Shown here piece after piece: positions 8,379-13,782 of a stretch of 13,782 nucleotides of DNA. The translations under genes and the position numbers were made by a program. This DNA is from Deltaproteobacteria bacterium UBA796. GTDB taxonomy: Bacteria; Myxococcota_A; UBA796. The DNA lies in assembly GCA_002296975.1 (NCBI GenBank), contig DBIS01000018.1, positions 13,165-26,946 on the forward strand, written 5' to 3'. The notes under the pieces were generated by a model. It saw nothing but the letters and a program-made list of their open reading frames with translations. It ran no database searches and had not been told where the DNA came from. The first letter of the stretch is position 1, and every line of letters begins with the position of its first letter.

Positions 8379-8437
8379 CGTCCACCTCTTTGACGCCCTG
8401 CTAACCTGATTTGCTGTCTTAGAGGGTAGGATGACCC
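8379..8437. other. Divergent intergenic region between mnmG and the GT-C gene
   Basis: This 59-base gap must carry signals for both divergent genes. It contains the ribosome sites of both. On the plus strand a TTGACG (8389-8394) resembles a -35 box, but no -10 sequence lies at the proper distance. I see no operator or hairpin. Confidence 0.4.
8382..8389 (-). promoter_or_regulatory. Ribosome binding site of mnmG supporting a GTG start
   Basis: The minus strand reads AGAGGTGG ending 3 bases before the GTG at 8378-8376. This supports GTG as the start, which also places the FAD motif at the usual distance from the N terminus. Confidence 0.55.
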
Positions 8438-9952
8438 ATGCGTTCCCGTCTGTCCCTACTGCTGCTGATTGGCCTATTTGTTCCCTTCGCCAACAAACCC
8501 GTGCACATCGACGACGCCAACTTCTTAGCCCTGGCCAAAAATGCCGCGCTTAACCCCTGGGCGCCTCACGATTTTTTGATCAATTGGTCTGGGGTGACAC
8601 AGCCGGCCTTTAGCGTCTTATCGAACCCACCAGGCATCGGCCTTTGGCTCGCACCAGTCTCCCATCTCGCCCCCCTGTGGATGCACCTGTGGATGCTCCC
8701 CTGGCTTTGTCTTGCGGCTTGGGGCGCATCGCGACTGGGCAAGCGCATCGCGAATAAGCCCGCCGCAGCCGTCATCTTGATCGCCGGGGCACCCATCGCC
8801 ATGATCGCCACTGCCGCCCTCACCCCAGATTTGCCTTTGTTGGCCTTAAGTTTGGCCGGCATGGCGGGGCTTATCGACGATGACCGCCCATTCGAGGCCC
8901 GGTGGGTTGGAGCACTCATGCTCGGCTTTACAGTATGGTTTCGATACAGCGGAATCGCCTTGCTTCCCTTGGTGGTCTTGTGGCCGCTGATGCACGCCAA
9001 ACCCAAAGCCGCCCTGCGCCTTGGACTCGTGGCGCTCAGCCCCTTGGTCGCCTTGATGATTTATGATCTGATGGCCTACGAAACCGTGCACCTGCTCTCC
9101 ATGATCGGTTTTCAATCCACGGCCAACACACCCCTGTCCATCATGCACAAAGCGGTGGCGACCTTGTGTGCGCTGGGCGGCGTGGCCGTCTTACCCATTG
9201 TCGGTATCGCGAGGCCCAAATCCTTTGTGGTGGGTGGACTTGTTGGCGCCGCCGTGGGCCTGTCGGCCGCAACAACTTTGGGTCAGAGCGGAACACCTTT
9301 GATGGCCACGGTCTTATTTTCTATTGCTGGCGGAGCAGCTTTGGGGGGCGCGGCCAAGATTGAAGACACCACAGACGCCCTTCTGTGGGCATGGCTGGGA
9401 TCGGGCTTGATCTTTTTATTGACCCTGCGGTTTTCAGCCTCGCGATACCTGATCCCCTTTTTCGCGCCTGCTATTTTACTCAGCTTAAAGCGTGCCAGCC
9501 GGCCGCAAATCGTCATCGCGGTGCTCGCGACCGTTGGGGTGGGCCTCGGGGTGTCGATGGACGACCTCGATCTCGCAGAAGTTCAGCGTGATGCCGCCCT
9601 GCGCGCTGCAGCCACCGGAAAGGGCCGAATAGGAGGACATTGGGGATTTCAACATCACCTTCTCCAGGCCGGGTGGATCGATATCGAGGAAGATGAGCGA
9701 CTGCCCAAAGGGGTATGGGTCGCAATGTCTGCCCAAGCCTGGCCCCAGCAACCCGCCAACACATGCTGGGATTATATGGAGATCCGGCCCATAAAAGATC
9801 CTCGGCCCGGCATTCGGGTGATGAGTGCCGCTGGGGGTGCCAACTTGCACGGCCACATGCTGGCTGGCTCACCACCAATACCGGTTTTCGCGCCGTGGAC
9901 TTTCGCCTCCGATCCCATGGACCATCTCACGATGCGTCGGACATGTCCCTGA
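8438..9952 (+). CDS. GT-C-type membrane glycosyltransferase (GT39/ArnT-like), second copy
   Basis: A 504-residue multi-pass protein. The first helix (5-18) is followed by HIDDANFLALAKNA (23-36), whose D25-D26 is the acidic motif of the first periplasmic loop in GT39/ArnT-like transferases, and by SNPPG (62-66), typical of the same loop. About ten more hydrophobic segments run to residue ~375. The soluble tail contains GHWGFQHH (H401 to H407); I recall HWGFQ-like motifs in deltaproteobacterial members of this group but cannot confirm it here. The ATG follows AGAGGGTAGG (8421-8430). The protein resembles the transferase at 2291 only in general plan, so this is not a recent duplication. It probably moves a sugar from a polyprenyl-phosphate carrier on the outer face of the inner membrane; the acceptor is unknown. 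It stands alone, with mnmG divergent and the last 26 bases overlapping a minus-strand small gene. Confidence 0.8.
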   Translation: MRSRLSLLLLIGLFVPFANKPVHIDDANFLALAKNAALNPWAPHDFLINWSGVTQPAFSVLSNPPGIGLWLAPVSHLAPLWMHLWMLPWLCLAAWGASRLGKRIANKPAAAVILIAGAPIAMIATAALTPDLPLLALSLAGMAGLIDDDRPFEARWVGALMLGFTVWFRYSGIALLPLVVLWPLMHAKPKAALRLGLVALSPLVALMIYDLMAYETVHLLSMIGFQSTANTPLSIMHKAVATLCALGGVAVLPIVGIARPKSFVVGGLVGAAVGLSAATTLGQSGTPLMATVLFSIAGGAALGGAAKIEDTTDALLWAWLGSGLIFLLTLRFSASRYLIPFFAPAILLSLKRASRPQIVIAVLATVGVGLGVSMDDLDLAEVQRDAALRAAATGKGRIGGHWGFQHHLLQAGWIDIEEDERLPKGVWVAMSAQAWPQQPANTCWDYMEIRPIKDPRPGIRVMSAAGGANLHGHMLAGSPPIPVFAPWTFASDPMDHLTMRRTCP

Positions 9953-10142
9953 TCGCGAGCTGAATGCGCCAAGCGCGGCGAATTTCCCACCCGCAGCCAA
10001 ACACACAGGCCAAATCAGCGAGGGCCAACCAAGCCAAGCCTCGCGCCCCCAAAATGGGCACCAGCAAAATGCTCATGACCATGCTCACCAACAACCAAGT
10101 CATGGCCAAAACTAGGGCCGGTCTCACCACGCGCTTCTTCAT
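9927..10142 (-). CDS. Small two-helix membrane protein, hypothetical
   Basis: A 71-residue protein of unknown function. It starts with basic MKKRVVR and has two hydrophobic stretches (about 9-30 and 34-51) separated by a short GAR turn, then a polar tail (WEIRRAWR). This is a plausible hairpin membrane protein with the basic end in the cytoplasm. It fills the otherwise empty 225 bases between the GT-C gene and the pseudouridine synthase gene, and its last 26 bases overlap the GT-C gene tail to tail. No clear Shine-Dalgarno sequence precedes the ATG, but TATACT on the minus strand (10154-10149) ends 6 bases before it, which would place transcription start at the ATG itself (leaderless). No -35 match is visible. 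Its helices could be chance hydrophobicity, so homologues are needed. Confidence 0.5.
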   Translation of the reverse strand: MKKRVVRPALVLAMTWLLVSMVMSILLVPILGARGLAWLALADLACVFGCGWEIRRAWRIQLAIRDMSDAS

Positions 10143-10148
10143 GCACTG

Positions 10149-10154
10149 AGTATA
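10149..10154 (-). promoter_or_regulatory. Possible -10 element for a leaderless small gene
   Basis: TATACT on the minus strand lies 6 bases before the ATG at 10142, the spacing expected when transcription starts on the first base of the start codon. There is no recognisable -35 box 16-18 bases upstream, and the site sits in a GTATAC palindrome, so it may be chance. Confidence 0.2.
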
Positions 10155-10177
10155 CCGAAGCCAGTTAGAGTACGGCG

Positions 10178-11158
10178 GTGAAAGCCTATCCCGCCGCCAT
10201 CCGCTCTGTCCTCGTCCGCACCGATGGCGACGGCCAACGTGTCGATGTCTACCTCGCCCACCGCTTTCCGCGATTTTCCAGAAGTCAGATTAAGCGGATG
10301 ATTAAGTTGGGCGAAATCCTTCGGCCTACCGGGGCCGTCAAGCCTTCCTCCACTTTGATGGCCGGGGAAGAACTCTGGATAAACTCACCTGAGTTGGCCC
10401 CACCTGGCCCCCCGCCGCCCTTGCCAACGGTGATCCACGAAGATGAGCGGCTGTTGGTGGTGTCCAAGCCATCTGGAATGCTCGCTCATCCCGCTGGCCT
10501 GACTTTCACCTATGGCTTGGTCGGCATCGCACGCGCCGCCCGCCCCGATCATGTGGTCGACTTGGCCCACAGGCTCGACCGAGAGACCAGCGGAATCAAT
10601 GTGTTGACCAAAGACAAAGCCGCCAATGGTTTTTTAAAGGCTGCCTTTCGCGAAAAGACCCCTCAAAAGCTGTATAAGGCCATCGTTCTCGGCAGCCCAG
10701 ACTTTGAAGAGACCACCATCGAAGGCCCAATTGGCCATGCGATCGGGTCATCCATTCGCATCCGACGTGGGGTCAACCCGGAGGGTTTAGCCGCCGCCAC
10801 GGTTGTACGGGTGTTGCGCCGGATGGGAGATTTGACTTTGGTGAGCGCACAGCCACGCTCCGGCAGAACCCACCAAATAAGGGTGCACCTTGAGGCCTTG
10901 GGTCTACCCATCCTCGGCGATAAAATGTATGGTCAACCCGACGAAGTTTTCTTACATTACTTGGACCACGGCGAGGGCGAAATGATCCGCAAAGCAACAG
11001 GGTTTCCACGACATGCTCTACATGCTTCGCAGTTAATTATTCCCCATCCTGATGGCGGAGAGATCACCCTTGAGGCACCTTTATATGAGGATATGCAAGC
11101 CATCCTCGACGGCGGCCGTCCAACCTGGCCGCCATCCTCTCTTGCGGAGCACCCATGA
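10178..11158 (+). CDS. RluA/RluD-family 23S rRNA pseudouridine synthase
   Basis: A 326-residue enzyme that isomerises uridine to pseudouridine in RNA, most likely the large ribosomal subunit. An S4 RNA-binding domain covers about 18-70 (QRVDVYLAHRF, SRSQIKRMIKLGEI). The catalytic domain follows: VVSKPSGMLAHP (94-105), HRLDRETSGINVLTK (131-145) with catalytic D134, KLYKAIV (164-170), and SGRTHQIRVHLEALGLPILGDKMYG (within 228-252). These are the RluA-family signatures, and the S4 domain points to the RluC/RluD branch; the target uridine cannot be told from sequence alone, so no symbol is given. The start is GTG without a strong ribosome site. The proline run PPGPPPPLP (75-83) between the domains is a flexible linker. 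The stop overlaps the next ATG in ATGA, so the following gene is coupled to it. Confidence 0.93.
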   Translation: MKAYPAAIRSVLVRTDGDGQRVDVYLAHRFPRFSRSQIKRMIKLGEILRPTGAVKPSSTLMAGEELWINSPELAPPGPPPPLPTVIHEDERLLVVSKPSGMLAHPAGLTFTYGLVGIARAARPDHVVDLAHRLDRETSGINVLTKDKAANGFLKAAFREKTPQKLYKAIVLGSPDFEETTIEGPIGHAIGSSIRIRRGVNPEGLAAATVVRVLRRMGDLTLVSAQPRSGRTHQIRVHLEALGLPILGDKMYGQPDEVFLHYLDHGEGEMIRKATGFPRHALHASQLIIPHPDGGEITLEAPLYEDMQAILDGGRPTWPPSSLAEHP

Positions 11159-11913
11159 TATCTTTGACCGTCGCTTTTTTACTCAGCACTGTTGCCTTCG
11201 CCCAAGCCCCGAAACCCGCAGATGTCGGCGCTGAGCCACCCGCCACGCCCGAGCCACCGCCTGTAGAGCGGCTGGCCCCGGCTCCACCGAGCTTGGGGCA
11301 GTTGACCGTTGAGCGTTTGATGGCCCTTCGTACCTACAAAGCCCAGCGGCTTCAAGTGCGGGCCGAAACCGAGTACCGAGGAAGCTCCGTCTCGAGCTTC
11401 ACATCGATGTCCTACGGCCACCCTCATGGCTTGGGCACAGGGGTCGTGGTCTCCGAAAATATTTCCACATTTAGAACATGGGGCGTCTACCGGGGCCCAC
11501 AACGGCTCTCGACACCGGATTTCTTGCATATCACAGGAGCCACTGCCCGCCGGGACGCCCTCGTCACCGACATCAGAGAGCTTCGCGCCAAATCGACGAC
11601 TTGGTACGCCAGTGCCGGCGTGGGCGTAGTGGGGGTGATCGCGGGCTTGGTCGGTATGTCCACCGCCAAAGACCTGAGCACTTACCGGGCCTACAATATG
11701 GTGTCTTTAGGCGGTACCATGATGACGATCACAGGCCTATTTGGTGCGAGCTTTCCTTCTGCGAAAGCACAACGCCTGTACAAATACCCCGGCACCACAA
11801 TGAGCTCTGACGAGGCCAATGATCTCGCTCATGGAGCAAATGAGACCCTGCGTCAGTCTTTGGAGATCGCGCCGACCGAGGCCTGGCTTTTGGACTTGGG
11901 CGCCACAGACTGA
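11155..11913 (+). CDS. Hypothetical secreted or membrane protein with proline-rich linker
   Basis: I do not recognise this 252-residue protein. Residues 1-16 (ISLTVAFLLSTVAFA) form a signal peptide with a likely cut after AFA at 14-16. A Pro/Glu-rich linker follows (18-47). Residues 48-115 are polar and include a Ser/Gly-rich region (GSSVSSFTSMSYGHPHGLG). Two glycine-rich hydrophobic stretches at about 150-168 and 182-200 probably form a membrane hairpin, with a polar tail to 252. The ATG overlaps the pseudouridine synthase stop (ATGA), with GGAG (11146-11149) 5 bases upstream. It ends one base before the stop of the convergent gene. An envelope location is well supported. The coupling to an rRNA-modification gene does not by itself imply shared function. 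Confidence 0.8.
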   Translation: MISLTVAFLLSTVAFAQAPKPADVGAEPPATPEPPPVERLAPAPPSLGQLTVERLMALRTYKAQRLQVRAETEYRGSSVSSFTSMSYGHPHGLGTGVVVSENISTFRTWGVYRGPQRLSTPDFLHITGATARRDALVTDIRELRAKSTTWYASAGVGVVGVIAGLVGMSTAKDLSTYRAYNMVSLGGTMMTITGLFGASFPSAKAQRLYKYPGTTMSSDEANDLAHGANETLRQSLEIAPTEAWLLDLGATD

Positions 11914-11914
11914 G

Positions 11915-12847
11915 CTACCAGGGGCGAATATCGGAGCCTTCTAGTTTCAAGCTCAGCCATTCCATACAGCTTCGGTACAAGACTTCACTGCGTTCTCGAT
12001 AGACATCTTCAATGCTCAATCGACGCTCTCTCCGTTGAATCCGAAGCCACTCTAAGGTCAACCGAGCTTGAATCGAGGCAGTGTCGGGCCGGCGAATCAA
12101 AGGGATACTCGCGGCCAAAAACAGTCCGTCCTCAGCGGCGACCACCCGTCCGATTACCGCCGGTACATCCGGCACCCCACGAATGGGTCCTTCGGGTAAA
12201 AAGCGATGCCCGAGGGGCAACATCGGGTGGAGACGATCACCCTCGACCGCCCACAACATCGGCGGGGTTTTGGCCATCACCCTCAAGCTTGATCGGATGT
12301 GAGTGTGTGGGCGCGGCTTAAACTTGATGACCCTAGACCACGGCGGCACACCGGGGTCGACCTCTGGCACAAAGGCCATGACGGCCCCGACCTGAACAGA
12401 CACCCACTCGGGCTTCGGCTCATCGGAGAATGGACCCAAAATACGATCAGGCCCCACCATCCCGATTTGGGGCAGCTGGTTTTCTGCAATATCGGCCAAA
12501 AAACTGTCATCGATATGGGTGGTAACGGTGCCTGGTGGCCGGCCATCATGCCTAATTGGGCCGCCAATTAGCAAGGGCTTGAGCAGGGGATCGATGGCAG
12601 AGAAGGCCTTTGAGCCATCCAAAATACACCGGTACACCCGCTCAAACTCAAGATCGAGGGCGGTGTATTCTTTTTGGTTTAAAAGCTCAGATAGGCCCAC
12701 CCGCTCGGCATGGCGCAAATAATCTGCGTAATCTCCAGGCCAAATCAGCGCCTCATCCCCAGCATAAGGGTCACATGGTGCGATCAGGTGGGGGAGTGAG
12801 GTGTCTTGAGCGCGGGTGCGCCCCACGATGCTGCGAACCGTCTTCAT
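11915..12847 (-). CDS. Uncharacterised 310-residue protein coupled to a WYL regulator
   Basis: I do not recognise this protein. It has no signal peptide or membrane helix, so it is probably cytoplasmic. The N-terminal third is acidic and helical (DEALIWPGDYADYLRHAERVG, split around 31-51). The middle is proline-rich with short strands (PLLIGGPIRHDGRPPG, 91-106; VSVQVGAVMAFVPEVDPG, 149-166; KFKPRPHTHIRSSLRV, 175-190). The last 60 residues are helical and basic (RIQRRERR, 269-276). C25, C74 and C294 do not form a metal motif. There is no P-loop or other textbook motif. Its ATG overlaps the stop of the WYL gene in ATGA, so the two are surely one transcript, and the WYL protein may regulate it or act with it. 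It is not a degenerate second WYL protein as far as I can see. Confidence 0.8.
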   Translation of the reverse strand: MKTVRSIVGRTRAQDTSLPHLIAPCDPYAGDEALIWPGDYADYLRHAERVGLSELLNQKEYTALDLEFERVYRCILDGSKAFSAIDPLLKPLLIGGPIRHDGRPPGTVTTHIDDSFLADIAENQLPQIGMVGPDRILGPFSDEPKPEWVSVQVGAVMAFVPEVDPGVPPWSRVIKFKPRPHTHIRSSLRVMAKTPPMLWAVEGDRLHPMLPLGHRFLPEGPIRGVPDVPAVIGRVVAAEDGLFLAASIPLIRRPDTASIQARLTLEWLRIQRRERRLSIEDVYRERSEVLYRSCMEWLSLKLEGSDIRPW

Positions 12848-13782
12848 AAAATCGAGGCCTCGTGATGAAGTCGGCGGATACGGTCGCGGAAACCTTCGGG
12901 CTCAAGCACGGTGACATTCGGTCCAAAACCCAACACCCAGGCTTCGAGCTCGGGGCTTAAACCCACCCGCAAGCTCACTTGGATGCCGCCCCCTGCTTGG
13001 GCTTGCACCTGTTGGGAGTGATGCCAGATGCGTTCGCGTACATAGGGGGCGACACTCCGTGAAAACTGAAGACAGATGTCCACGACCTCGCCGCCGATGA
13101 TCCCAAAGCAGTCTTTCACCATCGCACCCGGATCAAAATCGTCCGGATAGTCGAAGGATTCACCCCGGGTGCGCGAAAAGGCACGAAAGCGATCGATCGC
13201 GAAAGTTTTGACCCGGTTTACTTCGGTATCGAGGGCGAATAAATACAGGCCTTGGCGCCAGTGGGCGAGGGTATAAGGATGAAGCCGATAGGTGCGAATC
13301 GGGCCGCCAACACGGGCATACAGGGCCTCTACAGGGTTTTGCCTTAACAGCGCCGTGAGCACATCATCGAGTACGTCTCCATCGCGGGTGTGGTCTTTCG
13401 CATGTTCTGGCACGGCCATAAACTTGCGATCGAGGTGCTCGACTAGACCGGCGTGGCTGGCCTCGCTTCCCCCCGACCATGCGCTGATCCGCTCGAGAGC
13501 ATCGTCCATATCCTCGGCAAATCCGGTGCCTTTCAGAAAGTCGAATAATGACCGACCAAAGTGTAAACTCACCAGCTCGAGCAAGGATAACTGTACGCCT
13601 TTCCGGCCGTATGAAGCTGCGAGGGTGAGCACCCGGTCTGAGCCCCGGCCATCATCGAGTACCGGAACGCCAACCTCACGCAGGTCTGACAAATACCGCC
13701 GGAGGGTGCGCTCATCCAAATCATAATCTTCGATCGCAGTGCCAGCTGAGACACCGCCAGCCTCGGCCATCCGACTCAAGAG
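12844..13782 (-). CDS. WYL-domain transcriptional regulator (5' partial)
   Basis: The frame runs off the right edge; 312 residues are visible, starting at an in-frame leucine rather than a proven start, and probably only 10-20 residues are missing. Residues 3-45 fit a winged helix-turn-helix, with DERTLRRYLSDLREVGVPV (23-41) matching the recognition helix and wing of the WYL/HTH_11 group. The WYL domain is at about 150-205 (RTYRLHPYTL, 163-172; ID-RFRAF after 196). The signature triad reads LYL (179-181), not WYL. The C-terminal WCX part (234-312) is well kept: VAPYVRERIWHHSQ (244-257) and GFGPNVTVLEPE (285-296). WYL proteins bind nucleic acids or nucleotides and often repress phage-defence or DNA-damage genes, but here the only linked gene is the uncharacterised one downstream. 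It is likely autoregulatory with that gene; the promoter is outside. Confidence 0.9.
   Translation of the reverse strand, partial: LLSRMAEAGGVSAGTAIEDYDLDERTLRRYLSDLREVGVPVLDDGRGSDRVLTLAASYGRKGVQLSLLELVSLHFGRSLFDFLKGTGFAEDMDDALERISAWSGGSEASHAGLVEHLDRKFMAVPEHAKDHTRDGDVLDDVLTALLRQNPVEALYARVGGPIRTYRLHPYTLAHWRQGLYLFALDTEVNRVKTFAIDRFRAFSRTRGESFDYPDDFDPGAMVKDCFGIIGGEVVDICLQFSRSVAPYVRERIWHHSQQVQAQAGGGIQVSLRVGLSPELEAWVLGFGPNVTVLEPEGFRDRIRRLHHEASIL

Noticed and set aside
7753..8393. A 210-residue minus-strand frame and a 166-residue plus-strand frame within mnmG.
   Set aside because: mnmG is firmly identified by its motifs, and these frames show low-complexity Arg/Gly/His composition typical of shadow frames.
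12552..12571. Perfect 8-base inverted repeat CTAATTGG / CCAATTAG with a 4-base loop.
   Set aside because: It lies deep inside the 310-residue protein gene, has no T run, and codes for an ordinary LIGGPI segment. It is probably chance, though an operator cannot be excluded.
12844..13782. A phage-defence island around the WYL regulator.
   Set aside because: WYL proteins often mark such islands, but no nuclease, methylase, helicase or toxin gene is visible in the window.

Overview
The window looks like chromosomal DNA of a GC-rich Gram-negative bacterium, most plausibly a Myxococcota or related 'deltaproteobacterial' lineage. This is inferred from the Asp/Thr-rich linker and thrombospondin type 3 repeats of the first protein, the gene style and the codon use; no marker here fixes the taxon. 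I see no rRNA, tRNA, CRISPR array, insertion sequence, phage gene or integration site. Coding density is very high, with frequent 4-base ATGA overlaps.

Layout. (1) Bases 1-5972, plus strand: a tight four-gene run. It holds a 5'-truncated exported amidohydrolase with TSP3 and OB-fold-like tails, a multi-pass GT-C-type membrane glycosyltransferase, a family 2 glycosyltransferase with C-terminal membrane segments, and an unrecognised one-pass coiled-coil protein. Together they suggest a cell-envelope or surface glycan locus. (2) Bases 5998-8378, minus strand: mnmG and rsmG (gidA-gidB), a coupled pair for tRNA wobble-uridine modification and 16S rRNA methylation. (3) Bases 8438-9952, plus strand: a second GT-C-type transferase. 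(4) Bases 9927-10142, minus strand: a probable 71-residue two-helix membrane protein. (5) Bases 10178-11913, plus strand: an RluA/RluD-family pseudouridine synthase coupled to a secreted or membrane protein of unknown function. (6) Bases 11915-13782, minus strand: a WYL-domain transcriptional regulator, cut by the right edge, coupled by an ATGA overlap to a 310-residue protein I do not recognise.

Three RNA-modification genes lie within 5 kb but are not one operon. The least explained parts are the WYL regulator with its partner, the composite amidohydrolase with a Trp where related deaminases have a catalytic His, and the coiled-coil protein ending the glycosyltransferase run. Nothing here clearly demonstrates a new biological system; the WYL pair and the first operon are the best leads.
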